Assembly (NCBI GenBank): GCA_003854985.1
Contig: RQOG01000149.1
Span: 1 to 50,910, forward strand
Source: Calditrichota bacterium
GTDB lineage: Bacteria > Calditrichota > Calditrichia > Calditrichales > Calditrichaceae
Reading direction: 5' to 3'
DNA length: 50,910 bases
This document shows positions 1 to 9,486 of the stretch, piece by piece. The notes beneath the pieces are model-generated. The model made no database searches. It was not told the origin of the DNA and saw nothing but the letters and a program-made list of their open reading frames with translations. The position numbers and the translations under genes are program-made. Position 1 is the first letter of the stretch, and each line of letters opens with the position of its first letter.

Positions 1-651
1 GAGGGATTCTGGTATTTTTTGTTTAATTGGAAGTGGATTATTACATCTTTTTTGGGATTCCTTTTTGCCGGCTCGCTTCTTTTTATCTTAAAAATACAAA
101 AATGGATGGTTCTTGGAAGTACGGCGCTGGTTATAATAAGTCATCTTATCTGGCCGGATAATCCACTTGCACCCTTTATAACTGCGATATTTTTACTGAT
201 CATAATCCTATCATTAAGTAAAGGTGAATCAGCCGATTGGATGGCCGAAAGCTGGAGCTTTGCCAAACAGATTTTGCCGCTGCTGGCTTTGGGCGTTTTA
301 GCGGCCGGTTTTCTATTGGGAACCCAGGACGGCGGGAAAGGAATCATTCCCAATGAATGGATCGCATCATTGGTGGGTGGAAATTCAGTCTTCGCTAATT
401 TTTTTGCGTCCATCGTCGGCGCCTTTATGTATTTTGCCGCGCTGACCGAGATTCCGATCCTGCAGGGATTAATTAATGCCGGGATGGGAAAAGGGCCTGC
501 GCTGGCCTTATTATTGGCCGGACCGGCTTTGTCATTACCAAATATGCTTGTTATTCGCGGCATTATCGGTACACAAAAAACAATTGTCTATGTTTCGCTT
601 GTTGTCATTATGGCTACACTCAGCGGAATCATCTATGGATCAATGGTTTAA
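1..651 (+). CDS. UPF0718/ArsP-like permease, C-terminal part
   Basis: This is an inner-membrane permease cut by the window start: the frame is open from base 1, so the true start lies upstream. About 216 residues are visible, nearly all hydrophobic, with six or so membrane helices separated by short loops. The Gly/Ala-rich segment near residues 95-110 and the repeated 'LLLAGPALSLPN' type helix hairpin are typical of the DUF318/UPF0718 permeases, which include ArsP exporters of organoarsenicals. The next two genes (ArsC and a thioredoxin-like protein) follow closely, which supports a role in arsenic or related oxyanion efflux. The substrate cannot be read from the fragment. Family call fairly sure, substrate inferred from neighbours. 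Confidence 0.75.
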   Translation, partial: EGFWYFLFNWKWIITSFLGFLFAGSLLFILKIQKWMVLGSTALVIISHLIWPDNPLAPFITAIFLLIIILSLSKGESADWMAESWSFAKQILPLLALGVLAAGFLLGTQDGGKGIIPNEWIASLVGGNSVFANFFASIVGAFMYFAALTEIPILQGLINAGMGKGPALALLLAGPALSLPNMLVIRGIIGTQKTIVYVSLVVIMATLSGIIYGSMV

Positions 652-661
652 GAGAGAAATT

Positions 662-1084
662 ATGAAACGCATACTTATTTTATGCACAGGAAATTCTTGT
701 CGTAGCCAAATGGCTGAAGGGTTTTTAAGAGAGTATGATCCCAATCTGCATGTGCGGTCTGCAGGCACCAATCCTTCCGGACAAATTCATCCAAAAGCTG
801 TAAAAGTGATGAGCGAAATTGGCATCAATATCAGCGGCGGCAAACCGGAAAACGTAGATCAATATTTGAATGAGGAATGGGATTATTTGATCACGGTTTG
901 TGATAATGCCAGAGAATCCTGCCCTGTTTTCCTGGGGAAAGTTACACATCGTTTGCATATTGGATTTGAAGATCCGGCTGAAGCCACTGGAACTGAAACA
1001 GAAGTGATGCACATTTTTCGGAAAGTACGGGATGAAATTAAAAGAGATTTTAATGCATTTTACGAAAAGAATATAAAAAATTAA
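662..1084 (+). CDS. arsC: Arsenate reductase, thioredoxin-coupled (LMW-PTP fold)
   Basis: Reduces arsenate to arsenite in the cytoplasm using a cysteine relay reloaded by thioredoxin. The 140-residue protein has the low-molecular-weight phosphatase P-loop C8-TGNSC-R14 at the N-terminus, a redox pair C80 and C87 seven residues apart (as Cys82/Cys89 in the pI258 enzyme), and the FEDPA loop carrying Asp104. Length matches the family. The ATG at 662 follows the permease stop by ten bases and has a purine-rich AGAGAGAAA ribosome site. An earlier in-frame start inside the permease is possible but would add an unrelated N-terminus. Co-transcribed with the permease and the thioredoxin-like gene that follows; the latter may be its dedicated reductant. 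Confidence 0.92.
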   Translation: MKRILILCTGNSCRSQMAEGFLREYDPNLHVRSAGTNPSGQIHPKAVKVMSEIGINISGGKPENVDQYLNEEWDYLITVCDNARESCPVFLGKVTHRLHIGFEDPAEATGTETEVMHIFRKVRDEIKRDFNAFYEKNIKN

Positions 1085-1102
1085 TATTGAAAGGATACCA
1101 TC

Positions 1103-1351
1103 ATGTTAAACATTAAGGTTGTTGGCGGCGGCTGTAAAAATTGCCAGAAGCTTGAGGCGCTCTGCCGAGAGGTGATCGATGAAAATAACATTGTAGCGGA
1201 AATTGAAAAGATTACCGACGTTAATAAATTCGCAGATTACGGCATTATGATGACGCCAGGATTATTAATCAACAATAAAGTGGTCAGCAGTGGAAAAATA
1301 CCGGTAAAATCAATGCTGATGCATTGGATTTTGGGTGCAGATAAAAAATGA
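1103..1351 (+). CDS. Small thioredoxin-like redox protein
   Basis: An 82-residue single-domain thioredoxin fold with a GGGC11-KN-C14 active site and a cis-proline region (MTPGLLIN). It matches the 'redox-active disulfide protein 2' type (TIGR00412), often found beside UPF0718 permeases and ArsC. It probably reduces the ArsC disulfide or delivers electrons or metal to the permease; the exact partner is inferred. GAAAGGA ends about seven bases before the ATG at 1103, a good ribosome site. It lies 18 bases after arsC and is the last gene of the operon: the next gene is convergent. Confidence 0.85.
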   Translation: MLNIKVVGGGCKNCQKLEALCREVIDENNIVAEIEKITDVNKFADYGIMMTPGLLINNKVVSSGKIPVKSMLMHWILGADKK

Positions 1352-1454
1352 TTAACTAATAGATCATCTCATACTGTTCCTTGCTCAGTAATTTAGATGA
1401 ATAAATAATTATCATATAGTATTGATAATCAGTATTTCCGGATATCGTATTACT

Positions 1455-3041
1455 CTATTTCATCATAATCAGCTTACGTGATTGAATATATCCCTGACCG
1501 GCGGTTAACCGGCAGATATAAATACTGCTGGCATAACCGGCGCCATCCCATTTTACCTGATAATTGCCTTCCCTTTGTGTATCTGAAACCAATGTGGCTA
1601 TTTTTTGTCCCAACAGATTGTAAATAGCAAGTTGTACTTCGCTGGTTTTTGGCAGCTGATAACTGATCTTTGTAGCATTGTTAAAGGGATTTGGATAGTT
1701 TGGGTGCAGTCTGAATCCGGTTGTTTTACGATTATCTGTTTTTTGAATAACCGTCAGCAAATCATCAACGGCTTTGGAGACTAAAATTCCGATACGCCTT
1801 CCACCATCATCAAGTAAAACCACATAAACCGAATCGGCATTGGCCGGAATCTGAGTTGAATCATTAAGGATAAATGTCTGCAGCGGCGTAACCGGATACA
1901 TTTTACTGCTGTCTATAACCGCTCCCGCGCTGTCGGTAAATTCCAGTCTTGCCCTGGCCATATGGAAAACGCCAAATTCGCCTGTAAAACATTCATTCTG
2001 TTTATCATAATTAAATGATTTGACAGCGCCTGCCTCCGTCACGGAAATAATAGGTCCATCCACTTTAGCCGCCCACCAGTCTTCGGCAAATGTATAGCTT
2101 CCGCCTTCAGCCGGCAGATCGACAATCGGACTCATGACTTCAACTTCCATATATATGGGTGAATTTTGAACCCAAACTGCAATCCTGGCTCCGTCATCCG
2201 GGTAATCAGCGCCTTCAAAGATATCGAATGTCTTGGCGTAGGCATAACCGTCAAGTTCATCCACATAACATATCCAGCCCAAATGCGGATCGGCAAATAA
2301 TTTTAATTGATCCGGCCTGTATTTAACGCCGTAAATGCCGGGTGCCACTTCACCGACCCAGGCCTGTGATGAGCCGCCTGTTGCCACACCGCTTTCCCCG
2401 TAACGGCTGTCCGGATTGATAGGAAAATAAACACAGAAATTATCATAATCAGCAGACGTTCCATGCTGTGTAATCGATTGGGTTATATCCCATATGCTCC
2501 ATTGCTGCAAAACGTCGCCTTCATTAATAATGGTCTGTTCAACCTTTACCCGGCTGGTATTTGGATAAATGGTCATACGCCTCTGTATACGCAGGTTAGG
2601 GGTACGCCACTGCTCAACCGGCCTGGTTACGGTCAGACATACAGAGTCCGGAAATGTATCAGCAACCGCTTCATAGGATCCATAATCCAATGTCGGCGGA
2701 GGCGGCCAATTGCCTCCATTCCATCCGGATTGGGGAGCCGGCCAGTTTTTGAATCCGCCGAAATTGGGATAAAAGAAACCGGAAGACGGTGTATAGGTGT
2801 TCCCTGTTTCAGCAGGATTCATATAGATGGATGGATGATCATCAAGGTCATACTGCATGATGCGCGCCCCGATTGCCGGAACAGTTGTCACGGTAATCAA
2901 ACCATTGTTCATAACCCAGCTGTCCCAGCCCCAGTCATTATAATCTTCAATTAATTTCAGGCTAAGGCTGTCCTGTCCGAAAAGCCATCCCGTTAAAAAA
3001 AAGAACACTATCAACAAATGATTTGTTTTTTTAAAATGCAT
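1455..3041 (-). CDS. Secreted T9SS-sorted protein, DUF4380-like
   Basis: A 528-residue exported protein. It has a signal peptide (residues 1-22, hydrophobic core LLIVFFFLTG, ending at FGQ), then a beta-rich domain of about 290 residues whose opening (VTTVPAIGARIMQYDLD) resembles DUF4380 domains, which look like carbohydrate-enzyme-related beta-sandwiches. Residues about 443-528 form a T9SS type A sorting tail (NYPNPFNNATKISY, then LLGQKIATLV, ending in RKLIMMK). The protein is therefore expected at the cell surface or secreted. No catalytic residues can be assigned. GGGAG lies about 11 bases before the ATG. The gene stands alone; the 294-base gap upstream is AT-rich with nothing recognised. 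Confidence 0.72.
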   Translation of the reverse strand: MHFKKTNHLLIVFFFLTGWLFGQDSLSLKLIEDYNDWGWDSWVMNNGLITVTTVPAIGARIMQYDLDDHPSIYMNPAETGNTYTPSSGFFYPNFGGFKNWPAPQSGWNGGNWPPPPTLDYGSYEAVADTFPDSVCLTVTRPVEQWRTPNLRIQRRMTIYPNTSRVKVEQTIINEGDVLQQWSIWDITQSITQHGTSADYDNFCVYFPINPDSRYGESGVATGGSSQAWVGEVAPGIYGVKYRPDQLKLFADPHLGWICYVDELDGYAYAKTFDIFEGADYPDDGARIAVWVQNSPIYMEVEVMSPIVDLPAEGGSYTFAEDWWAAKVDGPIISVTEAGAVKSFNYDKQNECFTGEFGVFHMARARLEFTDSAGAVIDSSKMYPVTPLQTFILNDSTQIPANADSVYVVLLDDGGRRIGILVSKAVDDLLTVIQKTDNRKTTGFRLHPNYPNPFNNATKISYQLPKTSEVQLAIYNLLGQKIATLVSDTQREGNYQVKWDGAGYASSIYICRLTAGQGYIQSRKLIMMK

Positions 3042-3335
3042 TTCAATCCACTCCCGGTTAAATTATAGTTCACAATTAATTCAAATTAAATTTTAATGTA
3101 AAAATAAATACGATATAGATAAAGGGCATTTTCATTTTAGGTTGATTATCCATTATGTGTTAATTAACCAAACCAGCAGAGAAGATGAAATTACAGGGTA
3201 AATTGCTTTGATTTGACTAATTTAAAAGGCAGAATTCTATTCATTGAATCAATCGCATCGGAATTTTATATTTTAATTACTTCATTTTAATAAGAAACTA
3301 TTAAAACCAAAGAAAAAGATTTACAGCCATTAATT

Positions 3336-4463
3336 TTAATTACCTGAAAGTTTTTGTAAATAGTCTGCCGTTTCAACCGCTGAATCTTCATCTGCAATAA
3401 TTTTAAAATAATTCTGCCAGCTCAAAAAAAGTTGCTGAAGATTTTTTCTGTCTTTATCGGTTAATAGTTTTAAGACAATTATTTCTTCCATTAACTGTGC
3501 CGTATCTTTCCAGTTTTTATCCTTCCAGAAAACCTGCATGCTATTGAAAAAACTGGCCATAGTATTCTGTTTAAAATCTTCATTATCCGGATAGCGGTAA
3601 TAACCGTCGGCGAAAACGCCAAAGGCATCTTTAAATTTCTGTTGATCAACCAATTGCCGGCCCCAGGCATAATATAAACCAATTTCAAAATTGACGTTCG
3701 ATCTTGAATCCGAGTTAAATAACTGCGCCAGCAAAACCAGTTTATAAACGGTTTTATAGTCTTTTTTATCTTTTGCCAGATAAGCCCGGTTATAAGCTAA
3801 AAGACCCAACAATTCCGTATTATTAATGGTTCGTCCTTTGCTGTTCTCATAGTAATAAAGCCGGTCAAGCCCTATGCGCAGCGCCATGTTTTCGGGATAA
3901 TAGCGGGCCAGGTATTTGGAATAGTCTTTTAAATTTTTCATAATATCAAAACCCAGACTGCTGGTATTTTCAACCAGTACTCTTTGATTGAAATTGATAA
4001 AAACTGTATAGACATGGGTCGGCGTCTCAAACGCCTCGCATTCCCAGCCCAGGTCTTCACAAATGATATTAAATAATATGGTTGCCGCCACACAGTTAAA
4101 TTCTTTTTTCCGGGCAATATCGACCAGCGTTGTCGATTCCAGGGCATAGGTTTTAAGCCAGGTAGTATGCAGATATAAAAACACGGTTTGCGCCGATTCA
4201 ACACGATTACTAATATCAAAATCAAAGGTTTTGATTTTTGCAATCAGGTCGTCATACCAGCGTAAATATTTTTGAAGACTGTCAGAATCCGAAAGACCCG
4301 AGAGAATAAAAGCCGCTTCAATTTTAGTATAGGTGTTCAGATAGCCGTCATCGGTAATATCTTCTTCCAGAGAAATATTATCAGCGGAGACCACCTTTAA
4401 AATTGAAACCGATAAAATGCATACGAAGAAAATTTTGGAGACATATTGTTTGAATGGCATCAT
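3336..4463 (-). CDS. Exported transglutaminase-like / TPR protein
   Basis: A 375-residue protein with a hydrophobic N-terminal segment (about 7-27) that reads as a signal peptide or anchor. Residues 110-170 look like a transglutaminase-like core of the SirB1 type: FNC124VAAT, then H150 in the HVYTVF strand. The third position of the triad reads E165-N166 rather than a clear Asp. Residues 215-370 are helical and TPR-like. Function unknown; a protease or amidase role in the periplasm is possible but not shown. Two ATGs stand in tandem (4463 and 4460) with no clear ribosome site. A terminator of the upstream RRM gene separates the two genes. Confidence 0.6.
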   Translation of the reverse strand: MMPFKQYVSKIFFVCILSVSILKVVSADNISLEEDITDDGYLNTYTKIEAAFILSGLSDSDSLQKYLRWYDDLIAKIKTFDFDISNRVESAQTVFLYLHTTWLKTYALESTTLVDIARKKEFNCVAATILFNIICEDLGWECEAFETPTHVYTVFINFNQRVLVENTSSLGFDIMKNLKDYSKYLARYYPENMALRIGLDRLYYYENSKGRTINNTELLGLLAYNRAYLAKDKKDYKTVYKLVLLAQLFNSDSRSNVNFEIGLYYAWGRQLVDQQKFKDAFGVFADGYYRYPDNEDFKQNTMASFFNSMQVFWKDKNWKDTAQLMEEIIVLKLLTDKDRKNLQQLFLSWQNYFKIIADEDSAVETADYLQKLSGN

Positions 4464-4557
4464 TTTTTAATATCAATTCGTCAAGATAAAAATCAATTTA
4501 ATAATTATTGGAATTTCCACAAATATATGGTATGCAATTCATTGGTTATCATTGAAA

Positions 4558-4589
4558 ACAAAAAACCCTGCAAATAATTACAGGGTTTT
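4558..4589 (-). terminator. Rho-independent terminator after the RRM gene
   Basis: A 9-bp perfect stem (4562-4570 with 4581-4589, loop of ten) is followed on the minus strand by a T-rich tail. It lies about 40 bases after the stop of the RRM gene and would end that short transcript. Confidence 0.85.
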
Positions 4590-4630
4590 GTTTAAAAATT
4601 TCATTATCTGGAAAATCTTCCAAATAAAAT

Positions 4631-4918
4631 TTAAAAACGACGAAATGAGCTTCTTTGATTGCTAAAAGAACGTTCTCCGCGGGGTTTGGCCTGGTTAACG
4701 TTTAATGTGCGTCCGCCAAGATCAGATCCATGGATATGATCAATCGCTTCGGCAGCCTCTGAATCAGAAGGCATTTCAACAAATCCAAAACCGCGCAACT
4801 CGCCTGTTTCGCGATCATTGATCAGATTTACCTTTTCCACAGTTCCATAGGCTGCAAATAAATTGCGCACAGCATCTTCATTCGTGTTTCTGGGAAGATT
4901 CCCAACATAAATATTCAT
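4631..4918 (-). CDS. RRM-domain RNA-binding protein
   Basis: A 95-residue single RNA-recognition-motif protein like the cold-responsive Rbp proteins of cyanobacteria and other bacteria. RNP2 (IYVGNL) is at residues 3-8 and RNP1 (RGFGFVEM) at 42-49; a short basic Arg/Ser/Phe tail follows. It should bind single-stranded RNA, perhaps as a chaperone. TTAGGAG lies seven bases before the ATG. It is monocistronic, ended by the terminator at 4558-4589. Its leader (4919 to about 5130) is AT-rich with no fold I can name. Confidence 0.92.
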   Translation of the reverse strand: MNIYVGNLPRNTNEDAVRNLFAAYGTVEKVNLINDRETGELRGFGFVEMPSDSEAAEAIDHIHGSDLGGRTLNVNQAKPRGERSFSNQRSSFRRF

Positions 4919-5133
4919 GTAAACTCCTAATAAAAATAAATTGTAATACCAAATTTCGATGTTATAATTATCTTATGTATGTCCGTTATTATATCACAGG
5001 ATAACTGAAGTTAATAATAAATCTACTTGGCTTTAAATTAAGTTGTAGCAATATAGGGCGTTTTTTACAGAAAACCTAATTTATTTTAATTTTCCTGTTT
5101 TTAACATAAAATTTTATATTATCTGACCATCGA

Positions 5134-5238
5134 TTATTTTATTTTTTTCAGCGCTGTCCTAAATGCTTTTTCCCCGACAGTCATCCGTTTACGTAAATCT
5201 CTGGCTAAAAGAAATGCCGTTGCTTTGTAACTCTTCAT
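5134..5238 (-). pseudogene. Relic of a DUF559 endonuclease-like gene
   Basis: A 34-codon reading frame (ATG to TAA) too short for routine calling. Its residues 12-30 (LARDLRKRMTVGEKAFRTAL) match the N-terminal helix of DUF559 proteins (pattern A-x-x-LRKxMT-x-x-E-x-x-LW), relatives of very-short-patch-repair endonucleases. The catalytic part is absent. Directly upstream is a GC-rich palindromic block (5239-5298) of the kind seen ahead of such mobile-looking genes. I read it as the stump of a full gene that decayed between lysC and the RRM gene. The match is from memory of the family pattern. Confidence 0.55.
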
Positions 5239-5298
5239 AGGCGCAGCGCCTGCCCGTCTCCCCTCCCTTCATTGAAGGGCAGGGGCCGGGGGTGGGTT
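5239..5298. repeat. GC-rich palindromic repeat-like block
   Basis: In an otherwise AT-rich gap, this block contains the palindrome AGGCGCAGCGCCT (5239-5251) and the near-perfect palindrome CCCTTCATTGAAGGG (5265-5279), followed by a run of G-rich GGGGCCGGGGGTGGG. It ends eight bases before the lysC stop and abuts the DUF559 relic. It resembles dispersed REP-like elements; only one copy is in this window. It could also act as the 3' end of the metY-metX-lysC transcript. Confidence 0.45.
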
Positions 5299-5305
5299 CT
5301 ATAAC

Positions 5306-6667
5306 TTAACTGATTAATTTATCATGCAATAATTTCACTGCCCTTTCAATATCCTTTTCATCGACAATAAAAGTCAGGCTGATTTGATTGGCAAATTGGG
5401 ATATCAGATCGATATGAATAGACTCTTCATCCAGTATCTGCAAAATTTTATAATTCAACTCATGGGATTTACGCATCTTTTCGCCGACAACGCTGACAAT
5501 CACCTTATTTTGGTCTACATGCACCTGGCCCTGTTTGGCTAATTCTTTTACCAGGCTTTTTTGATCCGAATTGGTTTCTATGGTAATCGATACTTTGGTG
5601 GCCGATTTGGAAACAGCATAAACGCGTTTTCCCCGGCGATATAGAATCATAAAAATTTCTTCCATTATTTTCGGCGAAAGCAATAACCGGGAAGATTCTA
5701 TGGTTAACAACGTAATATTTTCTTTATAGGCGATTGATTTGACAACCACATCTTTATCGGTATCGCTTCCGGATATGATAACAGTTCCCTTCTCATCAGG
5801 ATGATTTGAGTTTAAAACCCTCACCAGTATTCCGCTTTCCAAAGCCGGCTGAATGGTGGCGGGCTGAAGCACTCTTGCTCCGAAATAGGCCAGTTCGCAG
5901 GCTTCATCAAAGGTCATAGTTTTTAAAGGCCGGGCTTCCGGAACGATAGTGGGATCGGCGGTTAAAATTCCATCTACATCCGACCATATCTGAATTTCTT
6001 CGCACGCTAAGGCGGCTCCCAGCAATGAAGCTGTATAGTCCGATCCATCTCTACCCAGTGTAGCCGGAGCGCCATCACGGGTAGAAGCAATAAAACCCTG
6101 TGTAACTAAAATCTGTTGATCTTTAAGATATTTCTGTATTTTTTTTCCGGCCCGTTTTTTTATTTCCCCAAGCAACGGCACAACATCCTGATCATGGAAT
6201 TCAACATAAATCATCTTGCGCGCATCCAGACAATAGCTGGCTATGCCCATTGATTTTAGAAGCTGGGTGAGGATATTTGAAGATAAAATTTCTCCCGCGG
6301 ACATCACGGCATTGGCGATGCGTTTACTTTCCACCCGGATAGTTTCCGTAGCGCCTAACAGCACTCTGAGCTTTTCAATTTCCTGAAAAATAAGCTGGTA
6401 TAACGGATCGATGTATTTGCTTTCGGTAAATAACTCGGAAATAAGTTTTTTATGTCTTTGTTCAATTCGGTCTATTTCTTTTTTTGCCTTTTTAGGTCTT
6501 TGTCTGGCTGCATAAGTTAAAGCGTCTATGAGTTGGTCTGTAATTCCTCCCAAAGCAGAAAGCACAACCAGCGGCTGTTTATCAATATTCTTTATAATGA
6601 TTTCCGCCACATTTCTCATCCGCCCGGCATCCTTAACTGAACTGCCCCCGAATTTCATGATAATCAT
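5306..6667 (-). CDS. lysC: Aspartate kinase (monofunctional)
   Basis: Phosphorylates aspartate, the first step to Met, Thr and Lys. The 453-residue protein starts with the amino-acid kinase signature KFGGSS (residues 5-10), carries the GRDGSD substrate/nucleotide motif near residue 205, and has tandem ACT domains from about residue 310 for amino-acid feedback. It is not fused to homoserine dehydrogenase. AAGGAG lies eight bases before the ATG. It is the last gene of metY-metX-lysC, 12 bases after metX, and so lies under the SAM-I riboswitch at 9224-9326. The allosteric effector cannot be read from sequence; the context suggests a methionine-dedicated isozyme. Confidence 0.93.
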   Translation of the reverse strand: MIIMKFGGSSVKDAGRMRNVAEIIIKNIDKQPLVVLSALGGITDQLIDALTYAARQRPKKAKKEIDRIEQRHKKLISELFTESKYIDPLYQLIFQEIEKLRVLLGATETIRVESKRIANAVMSAGEILSSNILTQLLKSMGIASYCLDARKMIYVEFHDQDVVPLLGEIKKRAGKKIQKYLKDQQILVTQGFIASTRDGAPATLGRDGSDYTASLLGAALACEEIQIWSDVDGILTADPTIVPEARPLKTMTFDEACELAYFGARVLQPATIQPALESGILVRVLNSNHPDEKGTVIISGSDTDKDVVVKSIAYKENITLLTIESSRLLLSPKIMEEIFMILYRRGKRVYAVSKSATKVSITIETNSDQKSLVKELAKQGQVHVDQNKVIVSVVGEKMRKSHELNYKILQILDEESIHIDLISQFANQISLTFIVDEKDIERAVKLLHDKLIS

Positions 6668-6679
6668 TATCGATACTCC

Positions 6680-7810
6680 TTAAGAAATTGAATTAAGAAA
6701 AGGTTTAATGACTTCCGTAAGTTGTCCAAATTCAATTAAAAAAGCGTCATGTCCGTCAGTAGATTGAATTTCATGGTATTGTGCATTGGTCAATAGCTGG
6801 CAAATTTCCTGTTGTTCATGCGCGGGATATAAGATATCCGTATCAATCCCGATACACAATGCCCGGGCCGTAATAGTTTTCATCACGTCTTCCAGACTGG
6901 TTCTGCCCTGACTAAGATCATGCCAGTCGATCGCCCTGGTAATGGCTAAAAAACAATTAGCGTCAAACCGGTTAACCAGTTTTTCCCCCTGGTAATTCAG
7001 GTAACTTTCACTCTGGAACAGATTCGCCTCATCAAGATAACCGTTTTCATCATCAAGCCGTTCTCTGCCGAACCTTCGTTGAAAAGATATATCCGTACGA
7101 TAGGAGATCATTCCTATCTGGCGGGCCAGACTAAGTCCCCGGGCAGGCTGATCTTTGTAATAACCATTTTCCCAGACCGGATCGTTTGTTACTGCCTGTC
7201 GGGCCAGATGATTAAAGCCTACAGCCCAGGCGGAATGTCTGGCGGCTGTGGCAATCGGAATAATCGATTTGACAAAATCGGGATACATAACCGCCCATTC
7301 CAGCGCCTGCATGCCGCCCAGCGAACCGCCGCTGATCGAGTGCAATTTTTTAACACCTAATTTTTGCAACAGGGTATATTGCACTCTCACCATATCGCGC
7401 ACCGTTACAGCGGGGAAATCCTTCTGCCATAAACGTCCGGTTTGCGGATTTACATCAGCCGGGCCGGAAGTACCGTAACAACTTCCTAAAATATTGGAAC
7501 AAATAACAAAATATTTATTCGTATCGAATGCCCGACCCGGGCCGATCATACCGTCCCACCAGCCTGGCTGTCCTTCCTTCATTGTTTTATAAAATGGAAT
7601 TTTTTTCAGAATTTCATCAGTAATAACTGCCGATCCGCCCGCATGGGCATCGCCGCTTAAGGCGTGACAGATAAGGATGGCATTACTGCCATCCTCATTA
7701 AGTGTTCCATAGGTTTCATAAGCCGCCATTACAGGAGAAAGTTCAGCGCCGCATTCCAGATGCAATGGCTGATCGGTAAATAAGCGCATAAGTTTTGTTT
7801 CTGCTTCCAT
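6680..7810 (-). CDS. metX: Homoserine O-acetyltransferase
   Basis: Transfers an acetyl group to homoserine, activating it for sulfur insertion. The 376-residue alpha/beta-hydrolase has its nucleophile Ser163 in GGSLGGMQ, an acid at about D325 and His354 in TDGHDAFL. The oxyanion/substrate loop (HALSGDAH, residues 49-56) and the GWWDGMIGPG segment (83-92) are diagnostic of MetX. Some MetX-family enzymes use succinyl-CoA, so acetyl is the default assumption. AGAGGA lies before the ATG and overlaps the metY stop region (gap of eight bases), indicating translational coupling. Length is normal. Confidence 0.94.
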   Translation of the reverse strand: MEAETKLMRLFTDQPLHLECGAELSPVMAAYETYGTLNEDGSNAILICHALSGDAHAGGSAVITDEILKKIPFYKTMKEGQPGWWDGMIGPGRAFDTNKYFVICSNILGSCYGTSGPADVNPQTGRLWQKDFPAVTVRDMVRVQYTLLQKLGVKKLHSISGGSLGGMQALEWAVMYPDFVKSIIPIATAARHSAWAVGFNHLARQAVTNDPVWENGYYKDQPARGLSLARQIGMISYRTDISFQRRFGRERLDDENGYLDEANLFQSESYLNYQGEKLVNRFDANCFLAITRAIDWHDLSQGRTSLEDVMKTITARALCIGIDTDILYPAHEQQEICQLLTNAQYHEIQSTDGHDAFLIEFGQLTEVIKPFLNSIS

Positions 7811-7818
7811 CGATCCTC

Positions 7819-9138
<1,320 letters not shown>

Positions 9139-9173
9139 CTATGTATATAATTAATTTATCCATTTTACCTATA

Positions 9174-9210
9174 AAAAAACCTCTTCAGAGTTAAGAACCG
9201 AAGAGGTTTT
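9174..9210 (-). terminator. Riboswitch-controlled terminator ahead of metY
   Basis: An 11-bp stem (9176-9186 with 9200-9210) followed on the minus strand by a T run. The AAGAGG at the 3' edge of the aptamer P1 stem can pair with CCTCTT of the terminator's first arm, giving the expected antiterminator. SAM binding should favour termination before metY. Confidence 0.9.
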
Positions 9211-9223
9211 ATATTACCAGCCT

Positions 9224-9326
9224 CTTATCTTTCCCCTGGTTGGGGCAGGAATTAGCACCTTTTCTATCGCTATAAGAAGGTTGCTAAGGCATCAACGGGC
9301 CTGTTCCCTCCGCCTTTCTGGATAAG
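9224..9326 (-). promoter_or_regulatory. SAM-I (S-box) riboswitch, copy 1
   Basis: Read on the minus strand, the element opens with CTTATCCAGAAAGGCGGAGG, continues through the conserved GGCCCG core and the GCAACC/GGTGC P3 stem, has the pseudoknot region AATTCCTGCC and closes with GATAAG pairing the first bases (P1). This is the S-box layout (RF00162). It lies between the promoter at 9394-9422 and the metY terminator and represses metY-metX-lysC when SAM is abundant. Copy 2 at 10617-10719 differs at about seven of 103 positions. Confidence 0.96.
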
Positions 9327-9393
9327 AAAGTATTTCTCTGACTATTTGCTAATAGTTATATTTCCTTTCATTTAATTAGCTGTTGTGTCGCGA

Positions 9394-9422
9394 AATATAA
9401 CTGTGCTTTCATGTATTGTCAA
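9394..9422 (-). promoter_or_regulatory. Sigma70-type promoter of metY-metX-lysC
   Basis: On the minus strand TTGACA (9417-9422) and TATATT (9394-9399) are separated by exactly 17 bases. A start near 9386 puts the SAM-I aptamer about 60 bases downstream. No competing promoter-like pair is obvious in this gap. Confidence 0.75.
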
Positions 9423-9486
9423 CCGTTAAACTTAAAAATACACGCTATTTTGTATAAAATTTCAGCACGTGAAAATAAAGTTAGCC

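Noticed and set aside
476..661. An N-terminally extended ArsC starting inside the permease gene
   Set aside because: The extension is a different frame of the permease coding region; the ATG at 662 begins right at the conserved P-loop strand.
2463..2954. A plus-strand coding frame of 163 codons
   Set aside because: It lies wholly inside the T9SS gene on the other strand and its translation has no domain-like features.
5239..5298. A terminator of the lysC operon as the sole role of the palindromic block
   Set aside because: The arms have almost no loop and no T run follows on the minus strand; a repeat element is a better description, though it may also stop transcription.
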